Below, piece by piece: positions 1-11,772 of a stretch of DNA of 64,000 nt. The notes under the pieces are model-generated. The model was not told the DNA's origin, did not search any database, and was given only the letters and a program-made list of their open reading frames with translations. Position 1 is the stretch's first letter. Each line of letters begins with the position of its first letter. Source of the DNA: Dermacentor variabilis. Taxonomy: Eukaryota > Arthropoda > Arachnida > Ixodida > Ixodidae. A program made the translations under genes and the position numbers. The stretch spans positions 206,920,352 through 206,984,351 of the forward strand of contig NC_134568.1 in the NCBI RefSeq assembly GCF_050947875.1, read 5' to 3'.

Positions 1-82
1 CAGAAGAATTGGAGTCTGCAATAAAAAAAATCGACCCTGGGCGGTCGCATATGGCGAAAAAAATCGACCCTGAAAGGGTTAA
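1..82. mobile_element. Right end of a TTAA-bounded MITE, cut by the window edge
   Basis: The block ends in 'ccctgaaagggttaa', the inverted form of the TTAACCCTTT ends of other elements in this window (12618, 17191, 33001). The subrepeat 'aaaaaaatcgaccctg' occurs twice just inside the end, as a similar doubled subrepeat does at 33001. TTAA lies at 79-82. A piggyBac-like non-autonomous element is inferred from the TTAA end; the left end is outside the window. Confidence 0.5.
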
Positions 83-1346
83 GGAACCATCCAGTACCAT
101 GCAGAACATATTCTGTGGATCTGATGGAAAGACCCAGTTTCAAAATGATATAAACAAGTATGGCTTTTTTCCTTATGTAAGGAATTATATTTTCAATCTG
201 ACTCTGAAAGTTTTAAAAGAATTCCATAATTGAATTCTGTACTAAGAATACTAGAAGAAAGTTTGGCTCAGTTGTATACTTGCTACTCCAGTATTGCTGT
301 TCAGCCAGCAGGAGAATGATGGAAGTGCATGGATTTGCCTAGACTACATCCTTCTGCCTTCAAATGGCCTTGTAGATTCTTACAATAATGTTTTTGAGCC
401 TCACACTGTTGCTAGTTCTACGGTAACAGTGAATCTCATTCAGCCTCTAATTTTCACGATTCAGCTTTATTTGGAACATTGCTCACAAAAAGTAATTTTT
501 AGAATATAAGAAATAACTTCAGATGTTGGATGCTATTTCTCCATCATCATCGTCTAGGTTTAGTGACACGTACTTGAAAGAGTTGTGATTTATTAAAGTG
601 CTAGAAATTGAAGAATGAAATAAATTTATCAATATAACACACTTACTTGCTTTAGTGAAACATTGTAAGGATAGTACACAACATATTGGACCTTAAAAAG
701 AACAACAGTAAAAGCTGCATTGCACTTTATTGATAAATTCATGCCTAATCGGCAGAAAAATATAAGTGCTATCCATAATTATCGTGGTGGCTAAATGATT
801 GCAGTGTGCAATTTCCCTATAGTAATTTTAATATATGATGGATTACATGAGTTGACATACAGCTGTAAAACATAATGAAATGGTTGTCGCCCCATGCGAT
901 GCCACATAATTATGTATGAATTAGCCACTACCAAGAAACCCTGTTTTTCATCAAAAATAATTTCTTTATTAGCCTAGGGCTTCTAGGTCACTAATTTATT
1001 TCTTTAGTTTTCCTTTTTTGGTATAGTGACACTCTATAGCCTTTGCTTCACATGTCACATTGTGAACTAGTACAGGAAGCCTTGTCCCTTTATTTCTACC
1101 AGGCACTTCAGCTCATGTGTTTCCTATATGCTTCTCCTTTCCCCTTTCAGGCTCCTTCAAGGAGTGTCATGTGTCATTTCTATACTCCTGTGTTAATTTT
1201 CTTAGAGCATCTGTCTTGGTGGTGCTGTGATCTGGCATGTGCTCTGGCTGCCCCTCCAATATGGCATAGATGGGTGTTTCGGTTGTGTTTGAATGTGCAG
1301 TAGAAAAGTAGGGGGAAAAGACTCATGCCTGCATATAGAAGCCGGG

Positions 1347-2177
1347 TTAAAGGGACTGTCTGCCACTCGAAACATGTCTTTGGATTGTGGTTGGAGTCTG
1401 AGCAGTCATATTGACAGAAACGAGCATGCTTGTATTTCGTAAACAAGGAATTTTATTTTTATTTGGCTCTGAAAGTGGTGCAAGAATGGCACGTGGCGTT
1501 GCTTGATGGTGAAACAGTGCAACCAGTATGTTTACCATCACATAAACAGATGCGCAGGGAGAGTTATTTTGCTGGGATACAATTTCGTATTGCCTGAAAT
1601 TGTATTTTATGCACTTCTGATAACTTTTCTTGAGATACTAACTTCTTTCTGGTTTCTCACTAGTGGGTGCGTTAGAGTGACTCGATGTCCTCCTCGCCTG
1701 CCGCTCTGTACAGGGTAGAGACAACCAAAGCGTCTACTACAGCGTTGGGCACACGAACGGCAGATACACATGAGCACCGGCAATGTGTCCCTACGGTGTC
1801 TACTATGGCATCCATGATTCACATGCCCGATGCCGTAGTAGATGCCGCGATTGTCTCGACCCTGTATGGAGTGGAAGGCGAGGAGGACATTGAGGCACCC
1901 TAGCACGTGTTGAAAAGTGGCGCCGCCTTATGCAAACAAACAGAGTCACGATGAACAGAGATTGAACGGCCTCAGAGATTTCCATTGTGTACAGCAATTA
2001 GTGTTGTCAGCGTCGATACACAGTTTTAAGAAGTCTGTGCAGATAAACAAATCCTGTTTTAAAATTTTCTACTCGCTTTCCAGAGAAACCATTGCTTCTT
2101 TAGACAATTCGCATGATAGACTGTCTATAGTGCTACAAAATAAAAGGTCCTTAGAAAACAGTAGACAGTCCCTTTAA
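1347..2177. mobile_element. TTAA-bounded MITE with an internal palindrome
   Basis: The left end reads 'ttaaagggactgtctgcc' and the right end 'tagacagtccctttaa', giving terminal inverted repeats of about 15 bp (TTAAAGGGACTGTCT) with TTAA at both borders. Inside, about 1677-1893 is an imperfect foldback: 'gtcctcctcgcctgcc' near 1687 pairs with 'ggcgaggaggac' near 1877, with 'cagggtagagacaa' opposite 'ttgtctcgaccctg'. No transposase is recognisable; open frames on both strands here are by-products of the palindrome. Confidence 0.65.
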
Positions 2178-2229
2178 AAAATACTACTAATAATAAAATG
2201 ACAATTTTTGAAAGCACAGTGAATTTTTC

Positions 2230-2243
2230 GGGGGGGGGGGGGG
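2230..2243 (+). repeat. G14 homopolymer
   Basis: An uninterrupted run of 14 G follows a T-rich stretch, just 3' of the MITE ending at 2177. Confidence 0.9.
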
Positions 2244-2928
2244 AATTCGGTTTTAACCAAAAAGAGTCAGTGAAGGCAAATTTGCCAAAGAGCTAAAACC
2301 GCAATCACTACACATCTGTGAGCCTACATATGCTTCAATGCAAGGAGCCTGGTAATGTCAAGGTCTCGCATCAGCCTGCCACCAAAGCAATCTTTACTTT
2401 TTTTAGTATTTGCATCTGTTTTGTATACAGCTGCAACATAAACGAAGTAGGGAGTGGGGGACGGTATGATGAGAGTGCAGGGTAGCCTTGGCCCACTGCA
2501 GTGGATGAACTGGGCAAGTTCATTGATGGTAATGCGGGGTTGTATCTACCCACTCATTATTTTCTGTATTAATGCAACACATTCTCTTAGTGACAGCCAC
2601 TTTTATTGCGGGCGGGCAGCCAATGTCGCCGTCTAAATTGGCCAATCCCAGTGAAAGTGCAGCCTAACTCAGTATTTTTATTGGCCGATCCCAGTGATAG
2701 TGAAGTCTAAAATTATGTGCCACAGTGTGATGGTAGGTGCACTGGGTATCTGCACTGGGGCCACTGGGTTTTATTTTGCTTTCAGTCTTATCTTTTGCCA
2801 TTACAAACATTCTGTCTTGCTTATTGTGAATATAAACACTACAGCATATAGTCCCTACATACCCGTTCGCCCTGCACAGCTGCATTATTCATGCAACCAT
2901 TCTAAACAAATCATAACTGCTTCACATT

Positions 2929-3914
2929 AGGGGTGCTATAACGTAAAACTATTCCAAACTTTTCTATTCCAATTCTGCAATCAGCCCACCGCGATTGGTC
3001 AAAAACTTTTTTGGACACCCCCACTTCACTTGTCTGTCGTGCGACGTCACGAAAACCGCGATAGCTCCCCATCTGAAATGACGTGTACATGCTGATTATG
3101 CATGATTTGACCAAACAAAAGAAAAATAGTTATTTCTGATTCGACACCTTTTCGCCATTAGCCATTGGCTATTGGTCAAAAGTTTTCAGGCTGCACCCAC
3201 TTCACCTGCCTCTCACACGACTTCACAAAACCGCAAAAACTCACTGCATCAAAGTGACGTGTGCACGTTAAAGATGCATTAATATGCCGAACAAAACTGA
3301 ATTTTCTTCTGAATAGCCGCAGGCTGCCCCATTCCGAAAGGAATAAAAGATGGCTGCCGCCGATTGCTCAGGCATTAGCTACTCGCACCTGCTGGAGAGC
3401 ACGGGTTTATTTGCGTATAATAAAACTTTTTGCATGGCCGTGTAATGTTTTCAAGTGCTTTCGGCACGTTTATGACTTCGCTCAGCAAACTTTTTTGCTG
3501 AGGATCCTTTTTAGTGGCATTCTGAACCTTCCGTTGCATGCCACCACAATTTTCAACCACACACCGCAAGATAAGTAAGGGAAAGCAGATCAGTTGCAGA
3601 CGCCGGCACCAAGCTTTTCGTCCAGTTATCGATTTTCAGTGCAGTGGCTCGGCCTCATCGAATCCCTCTCCACTTGAGCGTGCTCCTCGCCTTTTGTCAG
3701 CCAATTAGATAAGACAAGCCACTCAGTGTAGGCAATTTTATTCGTTTTTCAAGCAAACAAAAGTCGCCTCCTATGAATGAGGAGAGCGTATGATTGGTCT
3801 GTTCAGACAACCCTGCAGATGACCGCCCGATGCTTGCGTCGGCGGTTACACAAATTTGATGTCAGGAGATTGGAATAAAAACATATTGGAATAGCTTTAC
3901 GTTATAGGGCCCTA
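2929..3914. mobile_element. MITE with ~27-bp terminal inverted repeats
   Basis: The left end 'gctataacgtaaaactattc' is matched in inverted form by the right end 'gaatagctttacgttatagg'. The element is about 985 bp and has no recognisable transposase. The left half carries a diverged tandem duplication of roughly 130 bp: 'gattggtcaaaaacttttt' near 2992 is echoed by 'tattggtcaaaagttttca' near 3171, and both copies are followed by 'acttcac' and 'cacgac..cac.aaaaccgc' motifs. Borders are set by the inverted repeat; the target duplication is unclear. Confidence 0.6.
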
Positions 3915-4329
3915 GGTAGACGTCAAATACAGTTGTGTCTGCCATAGTTTATTCATTGGAGCTGTGTGCTTGCATAATGTGATAAAATTTAACTCATCTG
4001 CATTATGACCAGCAGCGGCGAGAACTATGTGTCAAGTTTAGAACAATGGACAGTCCTGCACTCTCTTTAGGGGCTATTATTAGACTGTGGCCTTTTCCGA
4101 ACATTGCAAGGGGGGCATTATGTGTTGTGCAGAATTTTTTTTCCTTTGTGTAACCATGCTTCAAAGTACTGACAGTGTGCTTGAATCAACTTTATGTAGT
4201 GTCACGTCATCTACCATTTGTTTATCTTTCATTTTTCTTTAATGAGGATTTAATTATTTTATTTTTTTAGTAAATTTTATCACTCATAGTGTCTTATCCC
4301 ATATAGAAGTGAAATGGAACATATGAAAT

Positions 4330-4645
4330 GAAACATATCCGATTGCACCGCGCAGGCAATTTTCGGCCCAATTTTCTCGCAAAAAAAAAAAGGCCATGCT
4401 TTATAATCGGGTTCACAATGTCTAATTAGACATGAAATTGTGAGCTACGGTTATTGCTTGAAGCTATTCCTAGGAGAGGCCGAAAATAGGCGTTTTCGAC
4501 GGGTGACTTCTTTTTTTATGTGTGTCCAATGCATTCCCCGTCCCCTAAGCTCTTCCAAGACAGACGCTGCCACTAAAGGGGTCGCTATTATGGTCACCAT
4601 ATAGATCAGGCGTGAGCATGTTGACTGGTCAAGTTATCACTGTCA
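4330..4645 (+). repeat. Dispersed repeat, copy 1 (paralogue at 32090-32375)
   Basis: The order 'gcgcaggcaattttcggccc', 'gcttgaagctattcctagg', 'ccaagacagacgctgcc' and 'gttgactggtcaag' is repeated, diverged but collinear, at 32095-32370 ('gcgcaggaaatttctggacc', 'gcttgaagatcttcctaggg', 'caagacagacactgcag', 'gctgaccagtcaagg'). The first block also recurs at 30555-30575. It is a non-autonomous repeat of unknown class. Confidence 0.5.
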
Positions 4646-6355
4646 CTGTGTTATCAGCATTGCAAACATACAATCAAGGAAGCTGGCAGGTCTAAAAATT
4701 TTGTTCTGAAATTTTTCATGCATTTTTGAAGATGCCACTGCAGGTATAAGCACTTTCAAGAAAATTGCTGCCGTATGTCGTGTCCATTAATTACACTGCA
4801 GTTTCCCACAGAGCTGATAAGCGTTAACTTATGACTTAACAGTGTTCATCAGTTTTAATTGGAACATCAGTGCAGTTTGTCACAGAATTTGAGGGCCTGT
4901 TTCTCAACATGTATGCTAAGCATGGGATATCTCCTAAATGATAAGTCTTCATTATTGTTTGTTTTTGAATGCACAATTAAAACGTTGACAGCGCTTGACA
5001 ACTTCTAGCGTGTAATAAAAATTTCCAACTGTGCTGTGAAGGGTCCTTAAACACTTTTCTTACCACAGCCTTTAAACATGGGTCATGGGTAATTCACAAG
5101 TGCTACGCCTAATTTCAAGGTTCTCAGTGCTTTTACAACTTGCTGTGCCATCCAGAATGTAGTTTAAGAAGCAAAATAAAATTTTCTGAGTGATTTTTTT
5201 TTTCTTTTTGCTATGTGGAGCCGATTTTAAAATGGGATCCACACAGTGGACAGGAGCAGGGATTTTTGCTGCAGACAGCGTATTGCGTGATACCTGTGAT
5301 ACCTGTGTCATCAAAAAGTGTTGCCTTCACTGAGTCTGGCTTTCTCTGCTCGCAAGCCAGATTGTATGGCATGTGTACAAGTATGGCAGTTGTCTGTCCT
5401 CTGTCTGGCCTACTTGGTGTCAAGTCTGTCAACACGGGCTGGATTAGTATGGCTCGCTAGGCTAGCTGTCTTGTGTGGAATTGCATTTGCAATCACAAAG
5501 TCGAGTTTTTACTTTGTTGATTTGTTGGCAATAAACACAAGTGCGATAATCAGAACGAGGTGCAAAGAACTCTGTCACCTCTGGTGCTTTGGCAACATGC
5601 GTAACCGTTGGAGTCTAGAGTAAGCATGTAAATTAGTGCAGATTCTGCAAGCGCACTCCGGCTGTGTGAATGCAGCCTTGCCCAGTTGCACCTGCGTTAA
5701 GTGGCCACGTGACTATTTGGCTTGCAGAGCAGGCTAGATTCTGTCCATACATGTGAATCCACCTTCACAAGCATGCAGAGGTGCGCACCCAGTGATTACA
5801 AAAATGGCAGGTGCTCAGGTAGTTGAGCTCTTGTGCTAACAATGTTGGTTAGTGACTCTTCTGCATCCTCAGATGATTATGTACTTGGATGTTACTAATA
5901 GCAGTGATCTGAGGATGTCAGATCGTGAAGTTAATATTCGAACGCTGGATAACTGCAAAACCAGCTCGGACCGTCAGCTGATGTTTAGTAGTGAATTTAG
6001 TTTCCTGCTTGTTGATGACTGACTGATTTGTTGTGCCAACTGGGATGTAGTGGAGATGGTGGCAGTATTATATCTCCTATATTCAGTGTCTCTACACCAT
6101 ATGGCAAAGGTTTGCTGCCGCTAGCTGTGCAGAGTGTGACTTTTTTGCTATACTGTTGACCTTTTGGCCGTTACAGGGTGGGTGAAAAGCAGTGGGCATA
6201 ATAACAATACAATTTGTAGGCAATGCAATGATAAACTAATACGAGCAGATATAAATATATACACAAAAATGCTTTAAAGAAGGAAAAAGAAATACCTAGC
6301 AAGCATATGAAACAGGGGCAAGTGAGCTGTACATGAATATATGTACAAAAATATG

Positions 6356-6470
6356 TACACTCAAACCTCATTATAATGAAATGGGATGTAACGAAGTAAA
6401 TGAAATTCTCCTTGAAGTCCCCATAGAAATCTGTGTATTTAAAGCTTTGCTTTAACAAAGTGAAACTGTC
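6356..6470. mobile_element. Pogo/Tigger-like MITE end fragment
   Basis: 'tacactcaaacctcattata' resembles the ends at 25858 ('cagtaaaacctcattaattc') and 27942 ('tacagtcaaacctcaatata'), the usual signature of pogo-like elements. No matching opposite end is visible, so this is a relic. Confidence 0.4.
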
Positions 6471-7029
6471 TGGCCATGGATATAACAAACTAGATTCATC
6501 TCTGAAACCAAAAATACCCAACTGTTGCGCACCAAGTAAATCAATTTCCACGGTATTCGGCACTCATTCACAGTGGCAGTTCAAAACTCCCGCGTCGAAT
6601 GCGTCAAGAAAGACTAGTCTTTCTCACCACCATGCATATCTGCCAAGGAGGTTATATACTTAAACTCCTTGGGTCAGGCCCAGGCCGTGCATTCACTTCT
6701 CCCTTTCCCTGCGGTGCACCGTGCGAGCTGGCAGCTGGGCATCGCCTCCGAGATTGCATTGGCAGCAGTGCAGTCTCGGAGGCCACGAGCCAAACAAGCC
6801 AGGCCGGTGTGGCAAAGTTCGCTTGCCCCCTCGATCACACAGCGGAGCACTGTGTTGTGTGCCACGTGCTGCTTGACTATGATGAGCCAAGTGGGAAGCA
6901 TAGCCCAAAGTATTTAAAGGTGTCAGCTATGTGAAGTACTGCAGAGTGCACTGTGCAAACATGTTCAAGCACATACTTTGTTTGTTATGCACTGTACAAA
7001 AGCTTCGTCCTCATTTATTTTAATTTTTC

Positions 7030-7233
7030 ACCTCTTTTCAATATTCATTGGAGCTTCACTTAACGACTGTTGATTTTCTTTGCTATCTACTACCTTGTAC
7101 AACAAACAATTGTCGGCAAAGAGCTGTACAGAGATTCCTTCTTCAATGCTAGAAATGATAGCATTGATATAGACTAAAAAAGCACAGTGCTCAGTACTGA
7201 TCCTTGCGGAACACTCTTTACGCAGGTGGTCAA
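7030..7233 (-). pseudogene. LINE reverse transcriptase fragment (Jockey/CR1-type)
   Basis: Read on the - strand, this stretch gives SVPQGSVLSTVLF, then after a frameshift NAIISSIEEGISVQLFADN, then SKENQQSLSEAP. These are RT motif B (usually GVPQGSVLSP) and motif C (usually FADD). The second catalytic aspartate of motif C reads Asn. The piece has no endonuclease or 3' tail and is a dead scrap inserted antisense to HSF1. The family is judged from motif wording only. Confidence 0.65.
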
Positions 7234-7551
7234 ATGACTGAATTACAAGCGGCTGCTTGCAAACGCACCTTTCAAATTATGTGCGGCGCGACAAAAGCAA
7301 CCGCCGAAGTGGAGGCGAGCCACATCATGTTCCGTATAAAAGGTTTCGAGGACGCTTAAACTTCGCCTTTAAGAATAAAATGCGATAGCACTCAAAGATC
7401 CCTCACTGCGTCTGATGCTTCCCTTCAACTGGAGCATATGTAGCCATATGCCATCGGCAAGAAAGTTCGCCGTCGGCTCAAGAAAGTTCTGACGCCTGCC
7501 CCGAACCGAGTTGTACAAGTCGCCGACGGAGGGACTGTCGCTATTGTTGGC

Positions 7552-10500
7552 ATGTGTTCTGCCCGACTCGCCACTGCTGAGAGACACACCGTCGTTCTCT
7601 TCACCGTCATCGAGCATTGCCCTCACGAACTCATTCTTGGTCTGGATTTTCTTACCCATCATTCTGCCCTCATTGACTGTTCGGCCGGCTCACTTCACCT
7701 TGACTTGCCTCTCCTTGCCGACCCTGTGGACCCGCCTCCAAGCCATCTGAGCTGCATAGGTTTTATTCGCCTACCACCTCACTCTGTGACACACGTCGAC
7801 TTGTTGTCCTCTCCAGCTGTACCTGACGACAATTACGTGGCCACACCGATTCCGGCCGTTATGCTTACACATGGTGTTACCGTGCCACACACTGTGCTGA
7901 AAATTACTGGCAACCGCACCTGCCTTCCACTTGTCAATTTCACGCTAACCGCGCAAGTTCTGCCTCAGGGGATCTCCTTGGCTATAATTCGCGCTTTGCA
8001 GAATGATGAGGTCGAGCCATTCACAGTGGAAGACCGTTACAGCTCAGCCCATACCGTGACGTCATCGCACGGTACTGACGTCGACATTAAGAAGATGGTC
8101 TCCTCTGACCTTACACCTGCTCACACTGAAGCTCTTTGCCGTGTTCTTGAAGGCTATCGCGACATTTTTGACTTTGACAATAGACCCTCAGGTCAAACGT
8201 CCGTCGTGACCCATCGCATAAGTACTGGCGATGCGAACCCTATTCACCGACGTCCATACCGTGTTTCTGCATCGGAACAAGCTGTTATCCAACAGGAAGT
8301 CACAAAGATGCTTGCAAACGACCTTATAGAGCCTTCCTGTAGTCCCTGGGCATCTCCTGTCGTACTTGTCAAAAAGAAGGATGGAACGTCGCGCTTTTGT
8401 GTAGATTATTGCCACCTGAACAAAATCACAAAAAAGGACGTGTACCCTTTGCCACGTATTGATGACGCTCTAGACTGCCTGTACGGTGCCACCTATTTTT
8501 CTTCTATCAACTTACGGTCCGGCTACTGGCAGATATCCGTCGATGACATGGACCGAGAGAAGACTGCATTTGTTACCCCTGACGGCCTTTATCAGTTCAA
8601 GGTGATGCCTTTCGGTCTCTGTAACGTGCCCGCCACCTTCGAACGAATGATGGACTCTTTGCTTCAGGGGTTCAAGTGGTCCACCTGTTTGTGCTATCTG
8701 GACAACGTCATCGTTTATTCGCCCACAATCGACACGCATCTAGACCATCTTTCAGCGATTCTTGACGTGCTCTGCAGCGCCGGTCTCCAGTTGAACTCGT
8801 CAAAATGTCATTTTGCTCGCCGCCACATCGCCGTCCTTGGACACCTCGTAGACGCCAGAGGCGTGCGACCCGATCCAGACAAAATTCGCACTGTTACGAA
8901 TTTTCCTGTTCCGAAGTCTACCAAGGACGTTCCTAGTTTCGTAGGGCTGTGCTCTTATTTCCAACACTTTGTGAAGGATTTTGCGACCATCGCACATCCC
9001 CTTAACGACCTCTTGAAGAAAGACGCCCCTTTTTCTTGGGGTCCTGACCATGCCGCATCTTTTTCGCAGCTCACTACTCTCCATACCATGCCTCCAATTC
9101 TGGCCCACTTTGACCCGTCTGCCTCAACGGAAGTTCGAACTGATGCCAGTGGTCACGGCACAGGAGCAGTGTTAGCACAGCGCCAGCATGGACGTGATCG
9201 TGTTATAGCCTACGCCAGCCGACATCTATCATCCGCCGAGCGCAATTATTCAATCACAGAGCGCGAGTGCCTCGCTCTTGTGTGGGCTGTTGTGAAATTT
9301 CGTCCATACTTGTACGGATGCCCCTTCTGTGTCATCACTGATCACCACGCTCTCTGCTGGCTATCCTTGCTCAAGGACCCCACAGGACGACTCGCTCGCT
9401 GGGCGTTACGCCTGCAAGAATATACCTTCTCCGTGGTATATAAGACGGGACGCTTGCACCAGGATGCCGATTGTTTGTCCCGCTACCCCGTCGACAAACC
9501 GGCTGATGCGGACGCCATCGCTTGCGTTTTCTCTGTGTCCCAGTTGCTTCAAACCGGCAACGACCAACGGCGCGATCCTTCATTACGCGCCCTCATCGAC
9601 TGTCTGGAGTCAACTCCTGGCGACGCCTCTCTCTGGATGTTTCTCCGTAAGGAGGGGACATTATACCGCCGCAATCTCGATCCACACGGCCTTGACCTTC
9701 TGCTCGTCATTCTGTGTTTGACTGTCCTCCAGCAACTTCACGATGCTCCCTTGGCTGGACACTTGGGCGTCTCGCGCACATACAACCGTGTACGCCGTCG
9801 ATTCTTTTGGCCGGGTCTCGCCCGCTCCGTGCGGCGCTACGTTGCCGCTTGTGAGCCCTGTCAGCGCCGGAAGAAGCCCTCCAAACCTCCAACTGGATAT
9901 CTCCAGCCGATCGACATCCCACCCGAACCCTTTTTCCGTGTTGGTCTAGACCTTCTTGGACCATTTCCTCTCTCGGGCTCTGGAAATAAATGGGTCGCCG
10001 TCGCTACCGATTATGCTACGCAATACGCAATCACCAGAGCTCTCTCGACAAGTTGCGCTACTGACGTTGCTGACTTTCTGCTCTATGACATCATTTTAGT
10101 GCACATTGCTCCGCGCCAATTACTCACTGACCGTGGCCACAGCTTTCTGTCGGCAGTCGTCAAGGACATCCTCCGCTCCTGCTCGACAAAGCACAAGTTC
10201 AGCACGTTTTACCACCCCCAGACCAACGGCCTCACGGAGCGCCTCAACCGGACCATCACCGACATGCTTTCCAAGTACGTTGCGATCGACCACCACGACT
10301 GGGATCTTCACTTACTGTATGTGACGTTCGCGTATAATTCATCGCGTCACAACACCGCCAGCTATTCACCGTTCTATCTCCTATATGGCCGAGAACCCGT
10401 GTTGCCCTTGGACACTTTGCTGCCCTCGGCCACATGTTCTGCCACTGAATACACCCACAACGCGATCGCACACGCCGACCACGCACGCCAGCTCGCCCGC

Positions 10501-10794
10501 TCCCGTCTCGAGGCCTCACAGGAGCATCAGAGATGCCTCTATGATTGCCACCATCGTGACCTGCACTTTTCTCCGGGTTCTCTGGTGCTTCTCTGGTCAC
10601 CCATTCGCCGTGTGGGCCTTTCCGAAAAGCTGCTGTCGTGCTACCCTGGCCCTTACCGTGTGGTACGACAAGTGACCGATGTCACGTATGAAATCATCCC
10701 CGCCGATCTCTCAGCGTCATCATCAGCTGCAAGTGACATCGTTCACGTGGCAAGACTAAAACCCTACCACACACCTTTCACCGCGGATACGTAG
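7552..10794 (+). CDS. Gypsy Pol fragment: partial protease, RT, RNase H, integrase
   Basis: This 1080-codon frame opens at 7444, with its first ATG at 7552. Domains in order: protease tail (ELILGLDFL, about residues 24-32); RT (about 200-450; RFCVDYCHLNKIT, YPLPRIDDALD, MPFGLCNVPATFERMMD); RNase H (about 520-640; DASGHGTGAVLAQRQ, TERECLALVWAV, ITDHHALCW, DADCLSR); an integrase HHCC zinc finger (HDAPLAGHLGVS to CEPCQRR); an integrase core with D, D and E in GLDLLGP, LLTDRGHSF and QTNGLTERLNR; and a GPY/F-type end (YPGPYRVV). Two RT catalytic aspartates are replaced: SSINLRSGYW instead of the usual S-L-D-L (codon 8509-8511, AAC) and YLDNVIVYS instead of YLDDV (codon 8704-8706, AAC). RT activity is therefore unlikely although no stop codon interrupts the frame. 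It sits in an HSF1 intron and is not a host gene. Confidence 0.9.
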   Translation: MCSARLATAERHTVVLFTVIEHCPHELILGLDFLTHHSALIDCSAGSLHLDLPLLADPVDPPPSHLSCIGFIRLPPHSVTHVDLLSSPAVPDDNYVATPIPAVMLTHGVTVPHTVLKITGNRTCLPLVNFTLTAQVLPQGISLAIIRALQNDEVEPFTVEDRYSSAHTVTSSHGTDVDIKKMVSSDLTPAHTEALCRVLEGYRDIFDFDNRPSGQTSVVTHRISTGDANPIHRRPYRVSASEQAVIQQEVTKMLANDLIEPSCSPWASPVVLVKKKDGTSRFCVDYCHLNKITKKDVYPLPRIDDALDCLYGATYFSSINLRSGYWQISVDDMDREKTAFVTPDGLYQFKVMPFGLCNVPATFERMMDSLLQGFKWSTCLCYLDNVIVYSPTIDTHLDHLSAILDVLCSAGLQLNSSKCHFARRHIAVLGHLVDARGVRPDPDKIRTVTNFPVPKSTKDVPSFVGLCSYFQHFVKDFATIAHPLNDLLKKDAPFSWGPDHAASFSQLTTLHTMPPILAHFDPSASTEVRTDASGHGTGAVLAQRQHGRDRVIAYASRHLSSAERNYSITERECLALVWAVVKFRPYLYGCPFCVITDHHALCWLSLLKDPTGRLARWALRLQEYTFSVVYKTGRLHQDADCLSRYPVDKPADADAIACVFSVSQLLQTGNDQRRDPSLRALIDCLESTPGDASLWMFLRKEGTLYRRNLDPHGLDLLLVILCLTVLQQLHDAPLAGHLGVSRTYNRVRRRFFWPGLARSVRRYVAACEPCQRRKKPSKPPTGYLQPIDIPPEPFFRVGLDLLGPFPLSGSGNKWVAVATDYATQYAITRALSTSCATDVADFLLYDIILVHIAPRQLLTDRGHSFLSAVVKDILRSCSTKHKFSTFYHPQTNGLTERLNRTITDMLSKYVAIDHHDWDLHLLYVTFAYNSSRHNTASYSPFYLLYGREPVLPLDTLLPSATCSATEYTHNAIAHADHARQLARSRLEASQEHQRCLYDCHHRDLHFSPGSLVLLWSPIRRVGLSEKLLSCYPGPYRVVRQVTDVTYEIIPADLSASSSAASDIVHVARLKPYHTPFTADT

Positions 10795-10815
10795 ATTAAG
10801 CACCGGGACGGTGCT

Positions 10816-10890
10816 TCTACAGCCGGGGGTGATGCTACGGAACAGCCGCCACAATGTGGCTGCACTGAGGAGGACGAAGACAACGATTTT
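10816..10890 (+). repeat. Putative polypurine tract and 3' LTR start of the gypsy fragment
   Basis: Just after the pol stop, 'agccgggggtga' is followed by 'tgatgctacggaacag'. This matches the layout expected where a gypsy 3' LTR begins with TG. The similarity stops being interpretable after about 10890, and no 5' partner exists in the window. Confidence 0.35.
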
Positions 10891-11772
10891 ACTCTTCAGT
10901 TGGATGATTTTTGGAAACACTGTTGAAAACATTTAGCCCAATATTTGTGGTTCCTATGGAAAGAAGCAGTTTCTGCTAAGGAGAAAACTTTTTTTTCCTA
11001 GATCATGTCCCTTATGAGCTGAAGCAATTGAAACGTTCAAGCACTGTAGGCAGTCAGAGTAGAACATTGTTTTTTTTTAATATTTAGTAAGAATTGTTTT
11101 TCTTTTCATTTTTCTTTTTATATTGTCAGTGTAAGATTGTAACAGTTTCATTGTAAAAATGGTAACGTTCCAGTAAAGTTTGTTTTTGCAAAACATGTTA
11201 CATATTAAGCTCTAACATGTCTTTTTGAGGTTTATATTTTATTTTATAAGCAAAAGAAAGAAAGAAAAAAAGAACTACAGGAAAACAATTGAGGTGAAGT
11301 ACAGGTAAATACAGCAGTACACCAAGACACGAGAACCACGAAAATGTTTAGAAAACGTGATTGCAAAACATAGTTACAAATGAAAAAATGAAAAAATATA
11401 CATTGTATGAACACTCAGGAAAGAAAAATTACATCTAAGGGTAACATACAAAACATTGGATCATTTAGCACGCATATTGCTTGCACACATAATCTTGAGC
11501 AAGTACTTCCTTTTTTTAGCTTTCTGTTGGCATATAGCATGTTATTTTAACCATGATAGTAGACTAAAAAATTCATTACTAAAGCCTACAAGAATGGGCC
11601 TCTTTTTTTCTGTTATAGAATAGTTAGGGCTCCAAAAACTGCACCTTTGACGTGCTACAGAGTCTATTTAATGAGTTGTGCACGCGCTGCAGAGTACTGG
11701 GGGCTGAACAGAATGTAAGCAATTAGCTTTGTTGATGCACTGATGTCGTGCTTCATTACCGTGTGTCAGAGG

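Larger units (their letters stand above)
7442..10890 (+). mobile_element. Ty3/gypsy retrotransposon, 5'-truncated
   Basis: The element begins inside the protease domain. The first readable block follows a TAG at 7441-7443 (RRRLKKVLTPAPNRVVQVAD), and the DTGA active-site part and all of gag are missing. It then runs through RT, RNase H and integrase to a stop at 10794. Beyond the stop, 'ctacagccgggggtga' near 10821-10836 looks like a polypurine tract, and 'tgatgctacggaacagccgc' may start a 3' LTR, but no long LTR or matching 5' copy is seen. Orientation is the same as HSF1. Confidence 0.85.

Noticed and set aside
1130..1200. Strong acceptor-like 'tctcctttcccctttcag' ending at 1150
   Set aside because: No open, HSF-like exon with a suitable donor and phase follows it.
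6599..6934. Overlapping open frames on both strands
   Set aside because: The stretch is GC-rich with frames in several registers at once, no domain and no splice or start context.
7552..10794. Reading the 1080-codon frame as a domesticated host gene
   Set aside because: It has the full gypsy Pol order, starts mid-protease, lacks introns and has a damaged RT; nothing in the window shows host use.
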